NCBI GenBank assembly: GCA_023101885.1
Contig: JALPQD010000407.1
Coordinates: 1,267,846-1,331,845 of the forward strand
Source of the DNA: Typhlomys cinereus
Taxonomy: Eukaryota; Chordata; Mammalia; Rodentia; Platacanthomyidae
Direction of reading: 5' to 3'
Length of the DNA stretch: 64,000 nt
Each line of letters opens with the position of its first letter. The stretch's first letter is position 1. Both the position numbers and the translations under genes were made by a program. Under the pieces are notes generated by a model that was not told where the DNA came from, ran no database searches, and worked only from the letters and a program-made list of their open reading frames with translations. Below are positions 34,851 through 45,620 of the stretch, piece after piece.

Positions 34851-35519
34851 TAAGAAGAAAACTGGACAATTGAAAGAACTTTGATTTGGATACTAAAACA
34901 TCTTTATTTTGATTTAAGTAAAAGGAAAATTTGGGAGCCATGTCCCCAGTGTTTGAATCAAGTTACTGTCTTATGCTAGTCGGGTGAATGTACTGACAAT
35001 CCCTTAAACTCTAAAAAACTTTGTCTTGATAACATTCTCTATGCTGCAATTTGAGGTGATCATTACAATAGTCATCACTGAACTCTTGAATTTCAGCTTG
35101 TGCAACTGTGGGACTGAATTCTAAACATAATATGAATCATATGTAAACTAAAATGTAAAAAGCCACATATGGTGACAGGCTTCTCATTTAACAGTACAAC
35201 TCTTTGTCTGAATTTTCTCATCTATAAAGTGCAATTTTTTGGCTAGGTGAAGAGTTTGAGAAGTAAATGATGCAATACATGTAAAAAATACTTTAAGTGG
35301 TACTTGACACAGGAAAAACAGTCAACTGAGTTTTTGACTGCATAAATATCTGCAATAAAGTTAGCTCTATAGGAAACTTAATCCATCTCTCTGAAACTGA
35401 GTTTATGTTCTATGTTGACGATGTCTAAGATCTTTGGAGTATTAATGTACTTGGTTAAGACCTACCAGAAGATGTAAAATGTATAGTAAAGGCTCATTGG
35501 TGAAAACTATTGGAGGATG
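34851..35519. other. AT-rich non-coding stretch, nothing recognised
   Basis: No element or coding frame identified. Confidence 0.3.
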
Positions 35520-35600
35520 CCATTTAAAGTGCTAAATACTGAACCTAGGGCTTCCTGCATGCTAGGCAAGTGTTCTACCATCATCCCATCCAGCTCAGGG
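35520..35600 (-). mobile_element. ID/B1-type SINE fragment (antisense)
   Basis: Reads gctaaatactgaacctagggcttcctgcatgctaggcaagtgttctaccat, then catcccatccagctcaggg. It is the same antisense motif as at 18755-18828 and better preserved. Confidence 0.65.
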
Positions 35601-35874
35601 GAGATATGACATCAATTTCACACTTCTTGGAATTATGAGAGTTTGAATGTAATGACAATTTTCAAAAATGTAAGATGATCCAAACAAACCTTAAGTAACT
35701 TTGCAAATATTATTTTAATCTCAAAGCAAGTATGGGGGTTGATCAAATTGATTCTAGTATGTGTTAAAGTTTCATGTTCTCTGGTCTAACTGTATTAAAT
35801 AGCCTGACTTAAATAGCTCTTAAGAATAAGGAGGATTGCTATTTATTGAATACCTACAGTGTGCTTCAATTTTA

Positions 35875-36142
35875 AAAAAATTGTTTATTTATGTGTTTGT
35901 GGGTGGGGGGACATTGTGTATCCCTGTGGAGGGCTAAGGGCAATTTTGGGAATTATCTTGGATTGCTTTTATCTCCTCATTACTTCCTCCTCCCCTCAGA
36001 TTTCCCAGGCTCTGCCCACCATGGCCAGAAGTACACATTGGAATTATGGTCCCTTACATTTTTAGGTGGGACTTGGGATCTGAACTAAGAACCTTCTGCT
36101 TAAGAGGCAAAGTCTTAGCCCCTGAGCTATCTCTCCAGTCTG
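35875..36142 (-). mobile_element. Old B3/B2-like SINE (antisense)
   Basis: ttgtttatttatgtgtttgtgggtgg tail side, 'gagggctaagggcaattttgggaattatcttggattgc', 'gtgggacttgggatctgaac' and a right end of cccctgagctatctctccagtc. More diverged than the young SINEs at 33713 and 36538, and it shares a body segment with the element at 53230-53545. Confidence 0.75.
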
Positions 36143-36537
36143 CTATTGCCTTTTCTAAGACCCTCTTAGAAGGGCAGCATTGCTCTCCCCACTGCCAAGA
36201 TCAGGAAACCATGACTTGGGAAGCTTGAATAACTGTTAGACTTCTGCAGGTATCCCAGCTGTGCTATAGTCACTGCCCAGCTAGCTCATCTGCTTGGTTT
36301 CACTGAATTCACAAACTTTTTCAGAGATCTTTTCCAAAGCTGTCGCCAAGGACTATGATTCTGTGTATATGTCTTTGAAAGTCCTGTTGTGAAGACCATG
36401 AGAGAACTTACCGAGATATAACTGTCGTTCTTATAGTTGACATTTTGTTAGTAATTAATCAAAACCAGCACCCACGTGCTTTACTGGGAATATTGCTTTT
36501 AATGTTCTTAATCCAATTCCCTATAATGCTCTCTTTT

Positions 36538-36599
36538 TAAATTTTTTTTTATTATTATTAATTCAACTGTGCATATGCGTGTGTATGTGCGCGCGCACG

Positions 36600-36641
<42 letters not shown>

Positions 36642-36854
36642 TGTGTATGTGTAGAACCACGGACGAATTGGCGAACCACCGTGGACGCCTCCACCTCCTT
36701 CTGCCCCGGGATTCACAGGCTCCGCCCTACCAGGACCAGAAGCGCAGGCCGCCCCTGCTTCCGCCTGGCGTCTATATGTGGGATCTGGGATCCGAACTCA
36801 GGACCTTCCGTCTGCAAGGCGGAGGCTTAACCCTTGAACCACCTCTCCAGCCCC
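36538..36854 (-). mobile_element. Young B2-like SINE (antisense) with target-site duplication
   Basis: T-rich tail, (GT)n at 36602-36640, GC-rich body (cacctccttctgccccggg), and ccacctctccagcccc at the right end. Flanked by identical taatgctctctttt at 36524-36537 and 36855-36868. Confidence 0.93.
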
Positions 36855-36868
36855 TAATGCTCTCTTTT

Positions 36869-37692
36869 AAAGCAACTTCAATTAAGAGTAACTTGGTGTC
36901 CAGAGGCAAGTGACTTCTGGAAGATTGTCCAACTGGACCCAGGCAAGGTGACTTCAGCTCTCAGACTCTAAGTTGCCACACCCAGAGGCAGCTCAAAACT
37001 TGCACGTGTCCATTGGGCACAGGCATGCTTCTAGAAGCTTCGCCATCAGCACCAGTCTTCCTGTTGCCTTCCTCCAATACTCCTCTTCTTCCCTGGTGGA
37101 CTTTTTGCCTCAGCTATTTTTTATAACTGGGCTACTTAGATAACATCAGGAAGTGTGTAGGTTTTTCTGCCAGACAAGAAACAAATCTTTAATGACCAAA
37201 ACAGGGACCTTCTGAAGCACCTGGAGTGGAAAACTGTTACGTCAACCCTCCAGGTAAAGGAGTTCAAATCTCAGCTAAGTCTGCATTTTTCCTACCTAGT
37301 TTGGCAGTGACAAAGAAAGGCACCTCGTCATACTGACACTCTGATAGTTTATTTTCTGTGAACAGTGTTTGGTTCCAAAAGGAGACCAAAGTAACTGGCT
37401 GATTGTAGAAAAACTGCCTTTCTCACGGTGGCGATATTTAAGGACACTAATGGAAAATATCTGAGGGAAACACTAGTCATTTGAGGGGGAGAATACATCA
37501 TCTATGTCAAGAAAAGATAGTTCAGTGTTGTAAATGGGCCCAATTAGGAGACTTGTTCACAAACCTTTTACAGCTTTTAACACAGCAGTTAGGGATAATC
37601 TGAACTTCACGGCACTGTATAGTACATCCAAGGTTTGGCACTTTGATATGAGACATGTCAAGGGAAAAGACCTAATTGTTAAAAAGACAGAT
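36869..37692. other. Non-coding stretch, nothing recognised
   Basis: No element or coding frame identified. Confidence 0.3.
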
Positions 37693-37975
37693 TAAAGGGC
37701 TTGAGAGATGGCTCAGGAGCTAAGCCTCTGTCTCACAAGCAGAAGGGCCTGAGTTCAGATCCCACATCTCATATAAATAAGATGGGTGGAAATGGCAGTG
37801 ACTTGTACTTCTGGCCCTAGAAGGTGGAGCCTGGAATATCGGCACCCCCCTCAAGTCAATCAAAACAAAGTAGAGCAATCAAGAATGATTTCCTGAAGTT
37901 ACCCTTGAGCCTCCACGTCTCCATAGGCACACATAGTGCCCTCTGATAGACACACACAGTGCCCTCTGATACACA

Positions 37976-38021
<46 letters not shown>

Positions 38022-38060
38022 ACACATGGGCCCCTGCAAAAAATAAATAAATAAAAAGAA
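37693..38060 (+). mobile_element. B2-like SINE with expanded (AC)n
   Basis: Head aaagggcttgagagatggctcag, then taagcctctgtctcacaagcag and gagttcagatcccacatctc. The GC-poor body is diverged from the younger copies. (AC)n at 37979-38019 and an A-rich end (aaaaaataaataaataaaaag) follow. A segment at 37929-37975 holds two near-copies of 'acacagtgccctctgata'. Confidence 0.8.
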
Positions 38061-39338
38061 GAGAGCAACAGAAATCAATGGGTGGTTTTCTGCATGGCAG
38101 GGGTAAGAGGAAGTTATCATTTAGAAAAGAACAATAGGAAGTGACAGAGTTTGCCCTAAAGATTAGTATTCTCAGGGGACTTCCAGTCCCCAATGGGAGG
38201 TTTGCGTTTCATAGGCCAAGACCTGGCACACTTGGACACTGACAACTATCAGGATCCTTTGGAGAATTATTCTGTTAGTCCTTGACTTCATATAGAACTC
38301 CAAAATTTGGCACATTTTAAAAAAATCCTTCAGCTAGCATTGATCAATAATTTATATTCTTCAAACACAGCCAGCCTAGAAATGATGGAACAAAACAGAC
38401 AATCACATTCTCGATGCTACGTGCTGAACTATGTCATTTGTAAGGTCGTGTGGGAATTTGCAGTCATCTCATGCTTCTGCAAGCTTTAATTAGGAAGAAA
38501 ATAATATGTAATAGGCAACATGAATCATTTTTATCTGAAGTCAACATCTCAAGAGATGTGTGGATTGAATGGGAATCATATGAAATTGTCAATATCTACA
38601 GAATATCAGTTTTTTCATGGTTCAGTCTAACAGTATAAGGTCCAAATAAATCACAAGTCAAAACAAAAATGTGCCAATTGGACATCTAATGATAACTGGA
38701 ATTTTCTCAGGTTTACGAAAGTGACGGTGATTGGAATATTTCTACTCCCTGATTGTATTTTGAACTGAAAAACAAATGGAATATAAAGTGTCCTCTGACA
38801 TTCTTAAGTGCTAAATCAGGTTTGTTCAGCACTGTAGACACTTTTAAAATCATCATAAGCCCGGACAAACAAATGATAAATTAATAACATGAAGCACCTC
38901 TTTGATTGTTGAAGGGTTTTCTGCATGAGTACAATAATGAAATGCCAAGGAAAAGCGGAATTGACTTGTTCTTTTTGGAAGTGCTACACCTACTGCGAGC
39001 ATCTGTCTATATAACAACGGAGAAATGAACAAAAGCACAAAAGATGCAATTGCACATCACAAAATTCCTACAGTCTGGTCCCTTGATCAAACACGGAGGA
39101 CCTATTTTGTTGCTGGAAGCAGAGAATGACTTTTCCAAGAGCAAAAGTAAAGTGACCTGGGAAAATGCGATTGCCAAACCAAAGGCCACCCAATTCTCAG
39201 AAAGAGCTGGTAAACTAGGAAAGGACTTTCACTTTTTTTTTTATTTCAAGATTTTTCAACACTATGCAAAAACCACAAATCAATACAATGAATAACCTTC
39301 ATCTAGACTCACCAATTGCTCAAGTGTGAGTGTTGGTA
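38061..39338. other. Unique non-coding DNA
   Basis: No repeat is recognised. The part 38300-38800 is even-textured, repeat-free AT-rich DNA and could be conserved. This is an impression only. Confidence 0.3.
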
Positions 39339-39353
39339 TTCTCTCTCTCTCTT

Positions 39354-39395
<42 letters not shown>
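39339..39395. repeat. (CT)n microsatellite, interrupted
   Basis: Alternating TCTC with a few TTTC interruptions, pyrimidine-only for about 55 bp. Confidence 0.9.
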
Positions 39396-40315
39396 CTCTC
39401 CTGTACTGCTAGTCATCGATAAACAAAGATATACTTTAAGAATGTTGTAAAGATTATGAGTGTACTTCCTGTGAATTTTGAGTCTGTCCTGTCCCCAGGG
39501 TAACCAGTCTCACAAAGATTCATGGAAAGAAACTGTCAGGAGGTAACGCTTTATCCCCAGGAATTTACTGCACACCTGGTCTACTCCATACCTGAGAGTT
39601 TTAAAGTTCCATCCTTCCAGAAAGAGGAAGAGGATGGTCTGGGCAATTTTATCAGTCACCCACAAGGCGTGCATGTGACAGTGACTTATTCCCTTGATCC
39701 CTTTAGTCACAAAGCAAAGTTCCAATTATCAGTTTCAAAGAGAGAAGGGATTACACTATCTTTCTCTATCAGGTTGAGTTCTAACTTTACAGCCTAATCT
39801 CTTGAAGAACTGGTATGTGTGGTTCACCTTATCTTCTGTCTCCCCCAGAATAACCTGCTAAGTGGTCCTGTAGTCTCTAGGTTCTCCTTTACCCTCTAGC
39901 TCATCCTGACAGAGCTCTAATCATATAATTTTCCCTGGTCAGAAATCTTCACCTGCCTCCTATGTAGATTTCATACTTCTCAGTCTAAGACTTGTTTGGC
40001 CTGATGCTGTATGACTACACGTTAACAGCATTAAAACACCACCATACCTCCTAACACTGAGAAATGCTTGTGTGATCTAGGGGTCTAGCACAGTAGCACC
40101 TGCGACAGAGTGTAATGGGGCTCCAGAAATGTGCAGATGTGAAAGGGTCATTCTTTTATGAGAAGAAGATATGAGGTGTTTCTGAAAGTAGTGCTTTGTG
40201 CAACCTCTGTTTTAGGACCTGCCTTCAGATCAGATGCCCAGACCAATAGAAGCAAGTCATCCAGCCATGGGGAGGGGGCGGTAATAGGGGGGAAAGAAAG
40301 AGGAGGAAAGATGAC
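39396..40315. other. Non-coding stretch, nothing recognised
   Basis: Short frames (for example 39522-39797) have no recognisable domain. Confidence 0.3.
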
Positions 40316-40455
40316 TATTGATGACTTGGGAGGTAAAGGCAAGAGGATCAGGAGTTCAGAGTCATCTTTGATTCTAGGGTGAATTGAAGGGCCAGACTAA
40401 GTTACAGGTCACTCTGTTTCAAAAATCAAAACCAAATCAAACCAAATAAAAATAA
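40316..40455 (+). mobile_element. B1-like SINE fragment
   Basis: 7SL-derived B1 features: gatgacttgggaggtaaaggcaagaggatcaggagttcagagtcatc, then gaattgaagggccagactaagttac and ctgtttcaaaaatcaaaacc, followed by an A-rich end to about 40455. Confidence 0.7.
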
Positions 40456-40918
40456 GTAAAAAAAGAAATGCTCCCGTTCCTTAGCAACAGCAGGCTAGCT
40501 GTAAGTTGACCAACCATTAGCCTAGCCTTCTTATTCCTAGCTCCTCTGCCACCAAAAGCATCTTAAGGCTTTGATCAGAATCTATGAGGACACTGCAGGG
40601 ACTGACGGGACTTGGTGTCCACATTTCTCATGGTGCTCTCCATGCCGCTGTCCAGGTCTAGCCTGTCCTCTCAGTTCATCTCATCCCTTCTTTCTGAGCC
40701 CCATTGACTAGATCCCTAGCCCTCAGTTTTTCCAAACTTACAGCCCTTTGGGGAACCTTCACTTTTGCTTTTTCTTCCATTTAGAGTAAGCGTCCTATGT
40801 TTTACTTCATGGTTGCCTGCTTCTCACCCATCCGTCCAAAGTTAGTTCTGAGAAACCTTCCTTGGTTAGCCTAGATAGCTCTTCCTTATGCTAGCATCTC
40901 ACTATTCTATTAGGCCTC
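40456..40918. other. Non-coding stretch, nothing recognised
   Basis: No element identified. Confidence 0.3.
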
Positions 40919-40919
40919 G

Positions 40920-40960
<41 letters not shown>

Positions 40961-41235
40961 CGCACGCACACGCGCGCATGTGAAGGGAGGTCAGATATTA
41001 ATGTTGGGTGTCTGATCAAGTGGGTTTCTTTTTCTTTCACTGTCACACTCTGTCTGGAATTTACTGAGTAACTGGCTGGTTAGCTCGTGAGTCCATAGAT
41101 CTGCCTGTCTCCTCTTCTCTAGTATTAGGGTTACAATACACTTAACTATTTTTTATATGAGTTTAAGGGATCAAACTCAGATTCCCACTGTTGAGGGTCA
41201 AGTATTTATTGCCTGTGTCAACTCTGTGGCCCAAC
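40919..41235 (-). mobile_element. B3-like SINE (antisense) with (GT)n
   Basis: (GT)n 40920-40954 merging into gcgcgcacgcacgcacac, 'ggaggtcagatattaatgttgggtg', 'gtgagtccatagatctgcctgtctcc', 'attagggttacaatac' and a degraded right end. The head (ctcc-agccc) is lost. Confidence 0.65.
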
Positions 41236-43249
41236 ATTCTTTATTAGAACATTTGCAATCACCTTGTATATGTCTATTTTCTCTCTTATTCTCCCTTCCC
41301 CACTAAACTCTGTTTCTAGAAGGCAGACTTCTTTGCTGTGTTCTTTGATTTATCTCTGCACAAAGATCCTGCCTGGATTACCCATGTTTGTTGACTGACT
41401 CATTGGGAAAAATGCATTTCTAGAACAAATCTGAGTACTGGCACAGTAATTACTCTCCTGGCTGAGGATGATCCATTTGCTATTTTATTACCATGGCATC
41501 CTAGTTAGTTACATATCTGTTAGTCTCCCCTGGTTGTTTGGCTCCATCTCTTTCATATCCATTGCTCAACACTAGTATAGCGCTTGCTACTGAACTGATT
41601 CTGCTTCATGATTTTCTATTATAATAAATAGAAAACAACTGGTTATTGGAGAGAGACTTCTTAGGGAAACTTCACCCTATCCTCCTTACAATATTGATGT
41701 TGGGAATAGAAAGAATCCAATTGCTTACAAAGACATAGTCACAAATTTCTCAAGTTACACATATTTCCAGTCAAACGAATGTTGTAAACCAGCAGCCTGG
41801 GGGCTCAATACAGCACTTGGATTTGATTTGTCTTATTCAACAGTTCATTAAAGAATTTTGTTCTGTGTATATTTAAAAATCAAAACAATTCACTGTTTTG
41901 CTTGGAGAAAAAGAAATTATATTTTCAATATCACTTTTTTAAAAAAGTAAAAAAGGCACAGCACATCTGCACACTGATTTTACTTCCGTGCAGCAGTAGA
42001 CGGGGACCTAAGAAAATCGCTGGCTTCTTTCTGAGCCCCAAGGCCTGTCCATTCTCGTTCATTTATCCCCTCCCTGTGTCCCAGGGAGAACTTAGACTTG
42101 GGCGTTCCTTTGTAAAGAAAGTTTGCAGTAAGAGAATAATTTCTTTTATACCTCGCTAGGTTGAATTAGCATTTCTCAACTCTTACAACCCAAGTTCCTG
42201 GTTTCATCTGATGATCTAGTAATTAAAAAAATATGAGAAAGGACACTAACTGGAATATAATGAAGGGGAGAGGAACAGTGGGGAAAGAGTCAAATTCATG
42301 TTTTATGGGCCGCAGCTTATACATTCTGGTTCTTTGTTTTTGGAAAACAATACTGGAAATTTTTAAAAATGGCTGTGATCTTTCTCAAGGTCTTCGAAGA
42401 GGGTGTGGAGCAAAGGGGAGTCCCTGAAGTTTAAGAATCATTAGCTCTACTGTAAATCCCCCTCCAACTGGAGTGAGGAAAGAGACGGAAAACTCTATAA
42501 GCAATCACTCAGACATCCAACATCTGCGTTGACTGCAATGCCAAGCATGAAACTTAGAACTGAAGAAAACCAGTAAGTTGATAGAGGCGGAAGCACGGGC
42601 TTTGGGCCAAAGCATACTTTTCTCTTTTGTTCCCACATTAACTACTTTATTCTCCACGTAATCCTCTGCATGGTTCCAAGGATTCTTAAATCCCCCTGAC
42701 TGCCTGATCTTCCAGGGCTTCCTCTGTCAGTTGGCTGTGGCCAATGCAAGGCGAGGCTGGACACAGGAGGTGAGAACTGGGGTTTTTGTCCCCTCAACAC
42801 TCTGGTGGGATCTGCAGAAGCAGCAGCTGCATCTCCTCTGTCTCCAGGGTTGGAGGAATCGTTTATGAGTCAGTCATCCTTCCAAGAGAATACTTAACCT
42901 CCCTGTCTCTGTCTGGGACCCTTCCTTCTGGTTCTCACGATAATCAGTTTCCTGCATTAAAATTCCCCATTTTAAATACCTAGTTGATTCTTTTGTCTAC
43001 CAGACTCTGATGTGTTGATTGATTCTGGGGCTCTTTTCTTTGTTAGTTTAGTTTTATTCATATATTACATTGGAACTTAATTCTGTAATCTTTCTATTCT
43101 GGTTATAAAGTATGACTTTTAATATAAAAATCTTCATTTTTTTACTACATACTTTTAGCATCACGAAGTTGGGTTGTGTCCAAAAAACACATCTGAAATA
43201 CATGTTTAACTGTATAATCTGATCATTTTTTCCAAGGTAAAGGGACTCT
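41236..43249. other. Non-coding stretch, nothing recognised
   Basis: No element or coding frame is supported. The 85-codon frame at 41902-42159 has no visible domain. Confidence 0.3.
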
Positions 43250-43395
43250 TTTTTTAACTTTCTCATCATCAATGTATGAAAATTCCGGGTGCATCACTAT
43301 TTGGCAATGCAGTGTTGCAATGCTTTTTAATATTTTGCTGCTCTAGTAGGAGTGAAATGGTATCTTTCTGTGATATTAGTTTGGAAATCTCCAGT
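43250..43395 (-). mobile_element. Short old L1 fragment (antisense), probable
   Basis: The phrase ctgctctagtaggagtgaaatggtatctttctgtg is the typical antisense L1 wording (tctagtaggtgtgaagtggtatctcattgtg in many mammals). Boundaries are uncertain. Confidence 0.5.
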
Positions 43396-44202
43396 TGAGG
43401 CAGAATAGAAAGGCAGGGAAAATCATGGGGACATGGGAAAAGAAGTCTGGCTGAAACCTCTCACCAGCTGAGAACTAGAACTTCCAGCATGATTGACATG
43501 TGCATCTGGTCTTTGTCCTTTTCCTTACAATTTTATAAGAATCTCACTAGAAATTTCATTTCCAGTAAAAACAGACCCTACACTTTTTTATGCCACCCTA
43601 GCGATTTCTGATTTTACAGATTATAATCCCATTGAAGGTATCTCTGGAGTCACTCTATAATCTCATTTGTCAAAACCATAAGAACCTCAGTTTGGAAGTT
43701 GCAGAAACAGAAAAAGAAAAGGAAAGATTAAAAACTGCCTTCATATGAAGATGACATAACTATTTACTTAAAAGGACGTCAGCCAAAAAAATACTACTAG
43801 ACTAAAGAAATAAGTTCAGCAAGATTTCAGATATTAAAAAGTTGTTAAAAGTTGAAGGGACATTTTTGAAAAGGAAAATTTCAAACACAGAAAAGCATGA
43901 AAGAGGCCTGAATGAGTGGAGAGATATGCCATGCCGAAGAATCAATAGTAGTAAGATGCTAGTTGTTCAAGTAATTTATAGATCCAGCACAATCACTGTC
44001 ACATTTCTCGCAGACCTTTATATAGAAACTTGTAAATTAATACTGTTCCGGGGAGAACAGCAGCACACACTCTTACCTTCAAATGTCTTAGTCTACACGG
44101 AGCAAGCAGAGGACTATGACAGTGTGTGATGAATGTATGAGCATTAGAGCATTCCTTGGGGCCTTCTTTCACGTAAAAATATTTTGTGTTATTGGGCCAG
44201 AA
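43396..44202. other. Non-coding stretch, nothing recognised
   Basis: No element or gene identified. Confidence 0.3.
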
Positions 44203-44214
44203 GCCATCCTTTCT

Positions 44215-44475
44215 TTTTTAATTTTTTTTATTATTATTATTTATTCAACTGTGCCTGTGTGTGCTTGTGTGTGCCTGTAGAACCACGGACGAATTCGTGA
44301 ACCACCATGGACGCCTCCACCTCCTTCTGCCCCGGGATTCACAGGCTCCACCCTACCAGGACCAGAAGCGCAGGCCGCCCCCGCTTCCGCCTGGCGTCTA
44401 TACGTGGGATCTGGGATCCGAACTCAGCACCTTCCGCCTGCAAGGTGAAGGCTTAACCCCTGAGCCACCTCTCCA
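44215..44475 (-). mobile_element. Young B2-like SINE (antisense) with target-site duplication
   Basis: Tail tttttattattattatttattcaactg, body gaaccacggacgaattcgtg and ctccttctgccccggg, and ctgagccacctctcca at the right end. Flanked by identical gccatcctttct at 44203-44214 and 44476-44487. Close relative of the copies at 17636, 33713 and 36538. Confidence 0.92.
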
Positions 44476-44610
44476 GCCATCCTTTCTAAGAGATCTTAGC
44501 ATAGCAGATCTGACTGTATAACACCCTTCTGGGTGGATTTTTGGCCTTCAGATTTTCTTCCCTGGTTGTTTCTATCCTATGGAATGGTTATAATTCTTTT
44601 AGTTTGGATT

Positions 44611-44775
44611 TTTCCTTTCCTTTCCTTTCCTTTCCTTTCCTTTCCTTTCCTTTCCTTTCCTTTCCTTTCCTTTCCTTTCCTTTCCTTTCCTTTCCTTTCC
44701 TTTCCTTTCCTTTCCTTTCCTTTCCTTTCCTTTCCTTTCCTTTCCTTTCCTTTCCTTTCCTTTCCTTTCCTTTCC
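44611..44775. repeat. (TTTCC)33 pentanucleotide array
   Basis: Exactly 33 uninterrupted TTTCC units (165 bp), followed by an impure pyrimidine tract to about 44908. Frames on both strands encode only Phe-Leu-Ser-Phe-Pro or Lys-Glu-Arg-Lys-Gly type repeats. Confidence 0.97.
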
Positions 44776-44908
44776 TTTTTCCTTTTCTTTCTACTTTCCT
44801 CTTTCTCTCCCCTCCCCTTTCCTCCCCTCCCTTTCTTTCCCCTCCCCTCCCCTTCTCTGTCTCTCTCGGTCTCTTTGTCTCTATCTCTGTGTTTCTTTCT
44901 CTCTCTCT

Positions 44909-45620
44909 GGTGATCTGTCAGGCTGTGTCCATGTATCTTCCTGGGATTTGTTGAGGCCTTTGAGTCTGTGGGTTGATTCATTGCAACAGATTTGGGAAAG
45001 AATTAGTCATTTTCTCTTCAACCGTAGCTTCTCTTTATTATTTCATTTCTGTTCTCTGAGACTGCAATCAAACCCGTGTTAAATATCTCCCATCTACTCT
45101 ATGGCAATTAGCATGTTTTCTGAATTCTTCATCTCTTAGTCTTTTCTGGCTTCATTCTAGGTAGTTTCTTCTGGTTAACTAATGATTCTTTCAACTTTGG
45201 CAGCCCTCCACTGAACTCTGTATTGTGGCATTGATAGATTTCCTCTTGAATTTGGGTTTCCTTCTGTTTGTGTTCTTGTGTCTGTCTTTTCACATCTTGA
45301 GAGTCTTTGGATCTGATATATCGGCCCATACATATATAAACTTGGGAGACAGAGACACTAAGATCGTGGGTTCAAACAAGCCTGAGTTTGTTGCAAAAAT
45401 AATAAATAAATAGACAAACAAACAAACATATAACAACAGCAGGAGTCTTTGGGTCCTTATTTGAAACTATTAGAACTGATTTTAGCTTCTTGCATCTGAT
45501 TTTATACTCTGTGATGGAAGGCTAAATAATTTGGAATATCAGTAATTCTGTTTCTATTGACTTTTTCATCTTTTGCATATCTTTGCAGCTAGTTTCATCT
45601 CCTTCACTTCCTTGTGTATT
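44909..45620 (-). mobile_element. Possible ancient L1 3' region (antisense)
   Basis: Wording such as ttgttgaggcctttgagtctg, 'attatttcatttctgttctctgag' and 'agtttcatctccttcacttcc' resembles antisense L1M-type 3' regions. Very diverged. Interrupted near 45337-45425 by a B1-like scrap (cttgggagacagagacactaag ... aataaataaataga). Confidence 0.3.

Noticed and set aside
37929..37975. Possible CRISPR-like short repeats
   Set aside because: Only two near-copies of an 18-bp phrase inside a SINE next to (AC)n; no spacers, and the genome is mammalian.
17636..44475. tRNA genes suggested by Pol III A/B-box-like sequences
   Set aside because: The boxes belong to SINE heads: followed by SINE bodies, A-rich tails and target-site duplications rather than a tRNA cloverleaf.
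44533..44981. 126-137 codon frames with Phe-Leu-Ser-Phe-Pro or Lys-Glu-Arg-Lys-Gly repeats
   Set aside because: Translations of the (TTTCC)33 array; all three frames stay open because the unit has no stop.
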